A stretch of DNA of 49,910 nucleotides from Gammaproteobacteria bacterium (lineage in GTDB: Bacteria; Pseudomonadota; Gammaproteobacteria; Ga0077536), in assembly GCA_016874535.1 (NCBI GenBank), contig VGUA01000014.1:1-49910 (forward strand). The letters are read 5' to 3'. Position numbers and translations under genes: made by a program. Below the pieces are notes generated by a model. That model was not told the DNA's origin. It saw only the letters and a list, made by a program, of their open reading frames with translations, and searched no databases. Each line of letters starts with the position of its first letter. Positions within the stretch are counted from its first letter, which is position 1. This document shows, piece by piece, positions 22,897-30,653 of the stretch.

Positions 22897-25047
22897 CTAG
22901 AACGCAATCTCGACACCGCCCTGGATCAGGAGCGGCATGCCGACGCGGATCCCGCGGGTGCGGTCAGTAATGTAGTCTCGATCCGCCAGGTTCTTGGCAG
23001 TCAGGAAAAGCGAGGCGCCCCAACGCTGCAGAGGATAAGTCGCTGCTGCGTTGAAAATCAGATTGGACTTGATCAGTCCGACCTGCCCGTTGCCGTTGAA
23101 GGCGGCGACTTCCGTGTTGGCGAAATCCGCATACTGCGACCCCACGTAGACGGCTTCCAGCCGCAGGTCCGGGCCGTTGTCCAAGGTGATCCCCAGGGTG
23201 GTCGTGGCGAGATGTTCTGGAGCGTAAGGCAATCTGAGCCCGGCGCGTGAATTCTGCACGATGGCCCCGGTGGCAACTTCCGTCACGGGTGTCTGATGCT
23301 CGGCCGTCGGCAACCAGGTGTAGGCCGTCTGCACATAGGTGTTGTGCCGAGTATTCATCAGGACATGACTGTCGAGGCGCAGGAATAGCTCCAGACCCGC
23401 GTAGAGGGTTTCGCCCTGGGCAAGGGGAGTGCTGCCGCCTGCGATGGAGCCCACCATGATCTGGTTGTCGAAGTCGGCGCGGAAAAGGGTGCTCTCGATT
23501 CGTGCTCCGCGCAGCGGCTCGGCACGGAGTCCGATCTCGGCGTTCACGCTCTCCTCGGGATCCACATCCGTGAATGTCGCCTGAAGCCCCGAAGTACCGA
23601 TGAGATCTTCCGTACGGGGGGGGGCGAAGCCTTTATGCACGCCGCCAAACAGGGTCAGCGTATCGACAGGATTGAAGGTCATGCCAACACCCGGGATCAC
23701 CTCGGCCACATCGTCGTTACCTTCGGTGCCGTTGAGCCCATTGGCGCGGATGTTCTCGATGTACTCCACGCGAAAACCCGGGGTCAGCGTGAACTTGCCA
23801 AGAAAAAAACGATTTTGCGCAAACAGGGAGTACGCATCCACGTCGCGCTCGTTGTCCTCCGCGAGCGTCTGTCCACCGCGCACGGTGGGCTCGGTTCCGT
23901 TGAGGTGAACACGGTCCTGTTGTTCGAAGTGGGCGCGGATACCGGTCTGGAATTCATTCTGCAGGCCAAACAAGGTGTAGCTTGCGAGCAGCCGAGGCTC
24001 GACACCGTAGGTGTAGTAGCTGCGCAGTCGCCCTTGGGTGGAGTTGCAGCTGTCGGGATCCACGCGTTCTCCTGCGAGACGGGCATTGGTGAATCCTGCA
24101 CCGCACTGCGAATCCGTGGTCGTGCTCGCCTGGCGCCACCATTCGCGATTGAAGTGAGTGAAGTAGAAATTGGTCGTCAGGACCAGCGCCTCATTGAAGG
24201 CTATCTCGTGGCTGGCCGACGCGCCCCAGCGATCCGTCGTGAATTCGTCGTTGTCGAACGGGTTGTAGCGATAGCCGAAATTGCGCAACTCGGCATCCGT
24301 GATCCCGGTGTAGGTCATCAGCGAGTCCTCACCGAAATAGCTGGCCTTGAGAGTGATGGCCTGATTTGGAGTCAGGTTGAAGACGCCCTTGAGCGCGACG
24401 TCATTCATGTCGGAATCCTCATTGTCTCGCGAGCCATCGGATTGCTTGTGCGCGAAATTGAGCAGCATGCCCTTGCCACCCACTGTGAGCCCGCCGTTGA
24501 AATAACCGCGGTTGCCGCCGGTGAGATTCACGCGACCGGCAAATTCTTCTGGCGGGGTGGGCGTGATGTAGTTCAGCACGCCACCGATGGTCTGCGGCCC
24601 GAACAGGACCTGCTCGGAACCCTTCAGGACTTCGATGCTGTCGAAACGCTCGATGGGAGGATGGTAGTAGCTGGCATTGTCGCCATAGGGCGCGTAGGCA
24701 AGGGGCAGCCCGTCCTCCAGCAACAGCACCTTGGTGGAGCGGGTGGGATTGAGTCCGCGCAGCCCGATGTTGGGGCGCAGGCCTATGCCCTCTTCGTCGC
24801 GCACATTCACCCCCGGAACCTTGCGCAGGGCCTCATTCACGGTAAAAGCGTGGCTCTGCGTGATTTCCTTGTCATCGATGATCGAGGCCGAACCCGCAAT
24901 GTCGGGTAGCCTGTCCGGACTTCCAACCACCTCGACCGTCGGCAGGCGACCGGTGATCTTCGAAGTCTCCGCGAGGGCGGGCAGAGAGGCTGCGGTTGCG
25001 GCTAGCGCCAACAGAGCGGGCGCACGGGGGGAAACACGCGAGAGCAT
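22897..25047 (-). CDS. TonB-dependent receptor (FecA/siderophore-type)
   Basis: Plug 'RLPTVEVVGSPDRLPDIAGSASIIDDKEITQSHAFTVNEALRKVPGVNVRDEEGIGLRPNIGLRGLNPTRSTKVLLLEDGLPLAYAPYGD'; C-terminal beta strand ending in aromatic (GGVEIAF). Start taken at MLSRVSPRAP (25047). Confidence 0.93.
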   Translation of the reverse strand: MLSRVSPRAPALLALAATAASLPALAETSKITGRLPTVEVVGSPDRLPDIAGSASIIDDKEITQSHAFTVNEALRKVPGVNVRDEEGIGLRPNIGLRGLNPTRSTKVLLLEDGLPLAYAPYGDNASYYHPPIERFDSIEVLKGSEQVLFGPQTIGGVLNYITPTPPEEFAGRVNLTGGNRGYFNGGLTVGGKGMLLNFAHKQSDGSRDNEDSDMNDVALKGVFNLTPNQAITLKASYFGEDSLMTYTGITDAELRNFGYRYNPFDNDEFTTDRWGASASHEIAFNEALVLTTNFYFTHFNREWWRQASTTTDSQCGAGFTNARLAGERVDPDSCNSTQGRLRSYYTYGVEPRLLASYTLFGLQNEFQTGIRAHFEQQDRVHLNGTEPTVRGGQTLAEDNERDVDAYSLFAQNRFFLGKFTLTPGFRVEYIENIRANGLNGTEGNDDVAEVIPGVGMTFNPVDTLTLFGGVHKGFAPPRTEDLIGTSGLQATFTDVDPEESVNAEIGLRAEPLRGARIESTLFRADFDNQIMVGSIAGGSTPLAQGETLYAGLELFLRLDSHVLMNTRHNTYVQTAYTWLPTAEHQTPVTEVATGAIVQNSRAGLRLPYAPEHLATTTLGITLDNGPDLRLEAVYVGSQYADFANTEVAAFNGNGQVGLIKSNLIFNAAATYPLQRWGASLFLTAKNLADRDYITDRTRGIRVGMPLLIQGGVEIAF

Positions 25048-25079
25048 CGAGGACGATTCCTTTGAAAGTGTAATCTTAG

Positions 25080-25094
25080 TGAGAAACATTCTCA
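25080..25094. promoter_or_regulatory. Fur-box-like palindrome upstream of the TonB-dependent receptor
   Basis: TGAGAAACATTCTCA, a 7-1-7 near-perfect inverted repeat, 33 bp upstream of the receptor ATG. Confidence 0.7.
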
Positions 25095-25246
25095 TTTGAT
25101 TAAACGTACCTGTCAACGGGGTTTTTTTACTTCACTTCAAGGAAACACAGGCGTAGGCTGGGGTTCCGCGTTCCGCCCAGCGGGAGGGCGTTCGCCATAC
25201 CTCGTCAACAGGTCCCCCGCCCCTATTCAATGACTGGAGGAACGCC

Positions 25247-25966
25247 GTGAGAGACCCCATCGTCCGCATGTTCACGAGTGCAAGTCAGGCGCAAAACGCC
25301 GTGGCGGCGCTGCATGCCGCCCAATTCGCACCCGGTCGCGTGCATCTGGTGACCGCCCCCCAAGCGACGGACAATCGGTCACTGGACGACATCACTGACA
25401 GTGTCATGGCGGGTTATGTGCTGCGGTCGCGCGCAATCATCTACGCGCAGCGCATCGCCGAAGGCCGCTCACTGGTCGTTGTGCACGCACCATTCGGCAG
25501 TGCCGGGCTCGCAATCAGGACCATGGAGGCCTTCGGACCCACCGAGAGTGGTTGGGAGCCGCCTGCTGCGCCGAGCCGAACCTGGGATGAGGCTGCCCCG
25601 CTGTCTTCTGCACTGGCATTGCCAGTGCGCATGAACCGCGCAACCCCGCTTTCCGACATGTTCTACCTTCCAGCCCTGCGGAAATCCCGCCCTGGATTCC
25701 TGGGCGACCTGTATCCGCACACGCTGACGATGTCCGATATCCTCGGGCTTCCGATCCTCGGCGCTGCAGCGGCTCCTTTGTCCGGCCTGCTGGGCCTGAA
25801 GCTGCTGCGGAAGGGTGCAGCCCCGCTGTCGTCCACGCTCGGCCTCAAGCTGCTCAAGTCGGGAGCAGCCCCGCTCTCGAGAGCCTTGGGCTTGAAAGTT
25901 TTGAGCCGCAACTCGGCCCCTCTTTCTTCCCTGTTTGGGCTGCCCACACTCTGCCGGGCCGGCTGA
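25247..25966 (+). CDS. Hypothetical protein: globular N-terminal domain plus seven C-terminal 16-aa APLSxLLGLKLL repeats
   Basis: GTG start after an AGGAAC-type RBS. N-terminus 'MRDPIVRMFTSASQAQNAVAALHAAQFAPGRVHLVTAP' loosely resembles general-stress/DUF1269-like domains. The C-terminal half is tandem repeats, followed by a canonical terminator. Confidence 0.85.
   Translation: MRDPIVRMFTSASQAQNAVAALHAAQFAPGRVHLVTAPQATDNRSLDDITDSVMAGYVLRSRAIIYAQRIAEGRSLVVVHAPFGSAGLAIRTMEAFGPTESGWEPPAAPSRTWDEAAPLSSALALPVRMNRATPLSDMFYLPALRKSRPGFLGDLYPHTLTMSDILGLPILGAAAAPLSGLLGLKLLRKGAAPLSSTLGLKLLKSGAAPLSRALGLKVLSRNSAPLSSLFGLPTLCRAG
25595..25963 (+). repeat. Seven 48-nt/16-aa coding repeats, with an 11-aa insertion (PGFLGDLYPHT) between units 2 and 3
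   Basis: APLSSALALPVRMNRA / TPLSDMFYLPALRKSR / [PGFLGDLYPHT] / LTMSDILGLPILGAAA / APLSGLLGLKLLRKGA / APLSSTLGLKLLKSGA / APLSRALGLKVLSRNS / APLSSLFGLPTLCRAG. Confidence 0.9.
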
Positions 25967-25976
25967 CCTTTTCTCC

Positions 25977-25999
25977 GGGGGCGCTCTGCGCCCCCTTTT
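25977..25999 (+). terminator. Rho-independent terminator after the repeat-protein gene
   Basis: GGGGGCGC-TCT-GCGCCCCC-TTTT, 11 nt downstream of the stop codon. Confidence 0.85.
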
Positions 26000-26098
26000 C
26001 CCTCCCGCCCCCAGTTTCCAGATCCTAGGACCCGTCCGCGGCATGCGTTGCCCAGCATGCGGAGCCCGCACGCGTGTGTGTCGATGCCCATCCCGAAT

Positions 26099-26116
26099 TG
26101 TCAGTTTTTGTTTACA
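26099..26116. promoter_or_regulatory. CrtJ/PpsR-type operator TGT-N12-ACA upstream of pucBA
   Basis: TGTCAGTTTTTGTTTACA: TGT at 26099-26101, 12 nt, ACA at 26114-26116. Confidence 0.65.
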
Positions 26117-26123
26117 GTTTTGT

Positions 26124-26152
26124 TTGACATTCAAAATTGACACTTCTAGAGT
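26124..26152 (+). promoter_or_regulatory. Putative sigma70-type puc promoter
   Basis: TTGACA (26124-26129), 17-nt spacer, TAGAGT (26147-26152). A second TTGACA lies at 26137-26142. Confidence 0.5.
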
Positions 26153-26250
26153 GACCCTGCCCGGAATGGGGATTTCGCGATCCCTTGCCCAGGCACCGTG
26201 CGTGGCCTCCGCCATGTGCGGAAGACAAATGCTTATCTGAGGAGGATGGC

Positions 26251-26421
26251 ATGGCTATGGCTAATGATCTTGACGATCCGAACAGGGTTTGGCCCACCGG
26301 CTTGACGATTGGCGAGTCGGAGGAGCTGCACAAGCACGTCATTGATGGAGCGCGCGTGTTTTTCGCGATCTCCGTGGTGGCGCATATCCTGGCGTACGTC
26401 TACACCCCGTGGTTTGGTTAG
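26251..26421 (+). CDS. pucB: Light-harvesting complex 2 beta polypeptide
   Basis: [56 protein letters not shown]: single TM with the BChl-ligand His in 'VAHILAY' and C-terminal PW. GGAGG RBS 5 nt upstream. The ORF-track start (26185) is too long. Confidence 0.95.
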   Translation: MAMANDLDDPNRVWPTGLTIGESEELHKHVIDGARVFFAISVVAHILAYVYTPWFG

Positions 26422-26433
26422 GAGGGCACACAG

Positions 26434-26580
26434 ATGAACCAAGGAAGAATCTGGTGCGTGGTGAAACCCACCGTCGGCCTGCCGCTTTTCCTGGGCACCG
26501 TGTTGGTGATTTCGCTGCTCGTGCACCTTGCAGTGCTGACCAATACCACCTGGTTCTCGGCCTTCCTTCAGGGGGGTTGA
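26434..26580 (+). CDS. pucA: Light-harvesting complex 2 alpha polypeptide, B800-820-like F44/L45 variant
   Basis: Below the ORF-track length cutoff. [48 protein letters not shown] (48 aa): matches the LH2 alpha framework, His31 ligand, TTWF-A--QGG C-terminus. RBS GGAGG. Confidence 0.95.
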   Translation: MNQGRIWCVVKPTVGLPLFLGTVLVISLLVHLAVLTNTTWFSAFLQGG

Positions 26581-26622
26581 GTGCCGGAGCCGTTGGCGCA
26601 AGCTGGCGGTTCCCGGACAGTG

Positions 26623-26647
26623 CCGGCCCTGAGCAATCAGGTGCCGG
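26623..26647 (+). other. Intercistronic RNA hairpin between pucA and pucC
   Basis: CCGGCCCTGA-GCAA-TCAGGTGCCGG: 10-bp stem with one bulged nucleotide and a GNRA (GCAA) tetraloop. Confidence 0.55.
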
Positions 26648-26677
26648 TGCCGTCTGTCTCCTCACGACGGTTCTGAA

Positions 26678-28108
26678 ATGAACAGAAGCCCGGCAAACCG
26701 TTTTCGCCTGTGGCTTGCCAACAGTCCCCGCTTTCTCCCCTTCGCGGATGTGGCGACGCCAGACCTGCCGCTCCCGCGCCTGCTCAGGCTTTCCCTCTTC
26801 CAGGTTTCGGTTGGCATGGCCTTGGTGCTTCTGGTTGGCACCCTCAACCGCGTCATGATCGTCGAGCTTGGTGTTCCTGCCAGCCTCGTTGGCGTCATGA
26901 TCGCCATGCCGGTCCTTTTCGCGCCACTCCGCGCACTGATAGGTTTCCGTTCGGACCACCATCGCTGCGCGCTGGGCTGGAGGCGTGTGCCCTTCCTGTG
27001 GCAGGGCAGCCTGCTCCAGTTTGGTGGTTTCGCCATCATGCCGTTCGCGCTGCTGGTGCTGGCGGGAGCAGGCCATGCCGCAGACGCACCGCCCTGGATT
27101 GGTCGGCTTTCAGCCGCCCTCGCATTTCTGCTCGTGGGCGCAGGAATCCATGTGGTCCAGACCGTCGGCCTGGCGCTTGCCACGGATCTCACAGAGCAAT
27201 CCTCTCACCCGCGAGTCGTCGGCCTGATGTACGTGATGCTGTTGTCCGGAATGCTGGGCAGTGCACTTCTGTTCGGGCATGCGCTGGACGATTTCACGCC
27301 GGGGAGACTGGTGCAGGTGATCCAGACAGCGGCCGTCACCGGTCTCGCGCTCAACGCGATAGCCCTGTGGAAGCAGGAGCCGCGCCGGGCCCTGCGCACG
27401 CCTTCCCTGCCGGACGTGCGCCCGTCCTTCAAGATCACCTGGCAACACTTCCTGGCCACCGGCAGCGCGCTGAGGAGTCTGTTCGTCGTGGGTCTCGGTA
27501 CACTCGCCTTCAGCATGGCGGACATCCTGCTGGAACCGTTCGGCGGACAGGTGCTCGGCATGGAGGTCTCGGCCACCACGCGACTGACAGCCTTGCTGGC
27601 CGCCGGCGGACTGGCGGGCTTTGCTTTCGCTTCGCGCGTGCTGGGTCGCGGCGGCGCACCGCTCAGAATGGCGCTTGCCGGTGCCCTGCTGGGAATCCCG
27701 GCCTTCATGTCGGTCATCCTGGCGGCCAGTCTTCAGTCCCCGACCCTCTTCCTGTTCGGAAACCTCTGCCTTGGCTTCAGCGGTGCGCTGTTCGGCCACG
27801 GCACGCTTACTGCGACCATGCAGAGTGCCCGCGAAAATCAAGCCGGTCTGGCGCTTGGCGCCTGGGGTGCCGTTCAGGCGACGGCGGCCGGCGCGGGCGT
27901 GGCCTGCAGCGGCATCCTGCGTGATCTGATCGACACTTTGGCTCCTCGGCTTGACGTGCTTCCGGCCGCACACGCCAATGGATACGTGGTGGTGTATCTC
28001 GTGGAGGCGTCCCTGTTGGTGTTGACGGCGGTGACCCTCTTGCCGCTCGTTCTCCAGCGCAAGCATCTGCCTGAAACACATGCTGGCCGCCTGCAGGCTT
28101 CGTCATGA
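26678..28108 (+). CDS. pucC: BCD/PucC-family major facilitator (light-harvesting assembly protein)
   Basis: PLPRLLRLSLFQVSVGMALVLLVGTLNRVMIVELGVPASLVGVMIAMPVLFAPLRALIGFRSDHHRCALGWRRVPFLWQGSLLQFGGFAIMPFALLVL, typical PucC/LhaA-family sequence, directly after pucBA. Confidence 0.95.
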   Translation: MNRSPANRFRLWLANSPRFLPFADVATPDLPLPRLLRLSLFQVSVGMALVLLVGTLNRVMIVELGVPASLVGVMIAMPVLFAPLRALIGFRSDHHRCALGWRRVPFLWQGSLLQFGGFAIMPFALLVLAGAGHAADAPPWIGRLSAALAFLLVGAGIHVVQTVGLALATDLTEQSSHPRVVGLMYVMLLSGMLGSALLFGHALDDFTPGRLVQVIQTAAVTGLALNAIALWKQEPRRALRTPSLPDVRPSFKITWQHFLATGSALRSLFVVGLGTLAFSMADILLEPFGGQVLGMEVSATTRLTALLAAGGLAGFAFASRVLGRGGAPLRMALAGALLGIPAFMSVILAASLQSPTLFLFGNLCLGFSGALFGHGTLTATMQSARENQAGLALGAWGAVQATAAGAGVACSGILRDLIDTLAPRLDVLPAAHANGYVVVYLVEASLLVLTAVTLLPLVLQRKHLPETHAGRLQASS

Positions 28109-28599
28109 GTCACCTGCCCGTCCTCGAATACCCCGACAATCGCCTGCGGGAGAAGGCTGTTCCGGTCACTGACTTCGGCCCTGCTCTGCGCAAGCAGGTG
28201 GATGACCTCGTCGAAACCCTGTGCGCAAGTCGAGCCATCGGCCTTGCCGCGCCACAAACCGGCAGCAATGCGCGCATCATCGTGGTGGATGCCACCGGTT
28301 CAGGCCGCTCGCCGATGGCCTACATCAACCCGCGCATCATGGCGCGGCATTTATGGGCGGTGGTCGAAGAAAGTTGCCTCTCCCTTCCTGGACTGGAAGG
28401 CAAGGTGAAGCGCTGCCTACGACTGACGATCGAAGCCCAAGATCCCTACGGCACCCCATTCTCCCGACAGCTCGAAGACATGGATGCCGTCGTGGTCCAA
28501 CATGAGATCGATCATCTGGAAGGTGTGCTGTTTGTCGATCGCCTGCCACTATGGCGGCAGCTTGCTTGGCGTTGGCGACGGCGTAATCCCGCCGGGTAA
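28105..28599 (+). CDS. def: Peptide deformylase
   Basis: AIGLAAPQTG, EESCLSLPG and HEIDHLEGVLF motifs; ATGA overlap with pucC. Confidence 0.93.
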   Translation: MSHLPVLEYPDNRLREKAVPVTDFGPALRKQVDDLVETLCASRAIGLAAPQTGSNARIIVVDATGSGRSPMAYINPRIMARHLWAVVEESCLSLPGLEGKVKRCLRLTIEAQDPYGTPFSRQLEDMDAVVVQHEIDHLEGVLFVDRLPLWRQLAWRWRRRNPAG

Positions 28600-28613
28600 G
28601 GGCAACCCCGGCT

Positions 28614-29408
28614 TTACGTGGATGCAGGGGCTCGCCGTTGCCGGTGCGCCCGCACCGCATCCCCGAACGCGGTGAAGAGCCGGACTGAATCAGGATTTGC
28701 GTGCGCTTTGTACTCCGGGTGCCATTGTGTGCCGAGTGTGAAATGGGCGACATCACGCACACTCACGGCCTCAATCACGCCATCCGGAGCCACTGCCTCC
28801 ACCTGCAGGGAATCCGCCAGCTTTGCGATTCCCTGCCTGTGCAGCGAATTGACCATGATTTCCTCGCGCTGGAGCACACCGGCAAGAAAGCCTCCCGATA
28901 CGATTCGCACCGGATGGGTAGCACGAAAGCGCTCGTCCATGTCGCCGAACTCCGGCTCCCGATGGTCGAGTCGCCCCTCGCGCCGCTGGAGTTCGGTCTC
29001 GAGGGTTCCCCCCAGGGCCACGTTCAATTCCTGAAAGCCACGACAAATGCAGAACAGCGGCAGCTCGCGCACGAGGCAGCGGCGAATGAGCGCCAGGCTC
29101 AGGTTGTCGCGCAGTACATCGTACGGTTCGTGGTCGGCGCTTGGGACTTCCCCGTAATGCGGCGGGTGGACGTTGGAAACCGCGCCCGTCATCAGAACCC
29201 CATCGAGATGTTTGAGCACACTATCGATGTCGAGGACGTCTGCCATGGCGGGAATCATCACCGGCACGCAGCGTGAGACCTCGGCCACTGCGCGCATGTA
29301 TTTGTCACCGATCGAGTGGTAGAGGTAGCCCTCTTCGTCCCGGGTATCGGCTGGAAAACCCACCAGTGGCTTGTTTGGCACGTCCTGCATGGAAGTGGAA
29401 TGCCTCAC
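28614..29408 (-). CDS. Class I glutamine amidotransferase-like gamma-glutamyl hydrolase (peptidase C26; PuuD-like)
   Basis: PLFCICRGFQELNVALGGTL nucleophile elbow; 'FTLGTQWHPEYKAHANPDSVRLFTAFGDAV'. Confidence 0.9.
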   Translation of the reverse strand: MRHSTSMQDVPNKPLVGFPADTRDEEGYLYHSIGDKYMRAVAEVSRCVPVMIPAMADVLDIDSVLKHLDGVLMTGAVSNVHPPHYGEVPSADHEPYDVLRDNLSLALIRRCLVRELPLFCICRGFQELNVALGGTLETELQRREGRLDHREPEFGDMDERFRATHPVRIVSGGFLAGVLQREEIMVNSLHRQGIAKLADSLQVEAVAPDGVIEAVSVRDVAHFTLGTQWHPEYKAHANPDSVRLFTAFGDAVRAHRQRRAPAST

Positions 29409-29494
29409 GCGGGTCTACCCTTTTTGGTCAACGTGAACACGTTTGCGCGCCGGCGTGGGGTGCCACGTCAGGCCAGGTCAGCCATGAGTGATGT

Positions 29495-29570
<76 letters not shown>

Positions 29571-29597
29571 TGCATGCAGGGAATCATCGAAGATGAA

Positions 29598-29674
29598 TGG
29601 GGCGAGCGATGGGGATCGAACCCACGACACCAGGTGCCACAAACCTGTGCTCTACCAACTGAGCTACGCCCGCC
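29598..29674 (-). tRNA. tRNA-His (GTG)
   Basis: Anticodon loop TTGTGGC. Acceptor GCGGGCG/CGCTCGC with encoded G-1 opposite C73, then CCA. Confidence 0.95.
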
Positions 29675-29761
29675 ATTGAATCTTCATCCAGCTCGCGGAA
29701 ATGTCCCGGCGGACTTGCGTCCTCGCCGCGGCCCCGGGCTCGGCCCTTCCAGGCGTTGCGG

Positions 29762-29838
29762 TGGTGCGCCTGGCAGGATTCGAACCTGCTACCCTCGGCT
29801 TAGAAGGCCGATGCTCTATCCGAATGAGCTACAGGCGC
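29762..29838 (-). tRNA. tRNA-Arg (TCT)
   Basis: Reverse complement GCGCCTGTAGCTCATTCGGATAGAGCATCGGCCTTCTAAGCCGAGGGTAGCAGGTTCGAATCCTGCCAGGCGCACCA; loop CTTCTAA. Confidence 0.96.
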
Positions 29839-29892
29839 ATTTCAAACCCGGTCCAATTCTCGGTCAATCTGTCGTCGTCGCGGCGGGAAGTT

Positions 29893-29969
<77 letters not shown>

Positions 29970-30142
29970 TACCGACCCTTCAGGACACCTGCCCGACGAG
30001 AGGTCCCGCATGATACGCAGCGGGTTGGACAGGGTCAATTGGAGCGGCAGGCCCACCCGACACACTCGCGCATGCTCCGGCTTGCGCGGCCTCACGCCAT
30101 CCCGCACCATCAGCGGCCATTCCAGTCACGAGCGTTCCGCAC

Positions 30143-30646
30143 ATGTCCTCACCTCAAGTCCGCATCACCACCAACAAGGGTGACATCACCCTGGAACTCG
30201 ACGCCAAGGCCGCGCCGGAAACCGTAGCCAATTTCCTGCAATACGTTGCCGACGACTTCTACAGCGGGACCATTTTTCATCGTGTGATCAACGGATTCAT
30301 GATTCAGGGCGGTGGCCTGACCGAGGACATGTCCCAGAAACCGACACGTGCACCGGTGCAGAACGAGGCCGACAACGGCCTCTCCAACACCACCGGCACG
30401 GTCGCCATGGCACGGACCAACGATCCGCACTCGGCCACGGCCCAGTTTTTCATCAATGTGTCGGACAACCTGTTCCTTGATCATCGCGCCAAGACGGCGG
30501 ATGCCTGGGGTTACTGCGTGTTCGGCCGTGTCGTCGCCGGCATGGAGGTTGTGAATGCCATTAAGGGCGTCGCCACCACCCGCAGTGGTTACATGCAGGA
30601 TGTGCCGGCGGAGGCCGTCATCATGACGAGCGTCACTCTGGTCTGA
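30143..30646 (+). CDS. ppiB: Cyclophilin-type peptidyl-prolyl isomerase B
   Basis: [40 protein letters not shown]...[24 protein letters not shown]. Confidence 0.96.
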   Translation: MSSPQVRITTNKGDITLELDAKAAPETVANFLQYVADDFYSGTIFHRVINGFMIQGGGLTEDMSQKPTRAPVQNEADNGLSNTTGTVAMARTNDPHSATAQFFINVSDNLFLDHRAKTADAWGYCVFGRVVAGMEVVNAIKGVATTRSGYMQDVPAEAVIMTSVTLV

Positions 30647-30653
30647 TTGAGGA

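Noticed and set aside
26121-26142. Possible second CrtJ/PpsR site in TGTTTGACATTCAAAATTGACA
   Set aside because: The spacing from TGT to the next ACA triplets is not 12 nt; the segment is better explained by duplicated TTGACA boxes.
25469-26215. 248-aa minus-strand ORF opposite the repeat protein and puc promoter
   Set aside because: Its Arg/Gln/Gly-rich repetitiveness is the mirror of the sense-strand repeats. The sense frame has a start, RBS, terminator and protein-level synonymous divergence.
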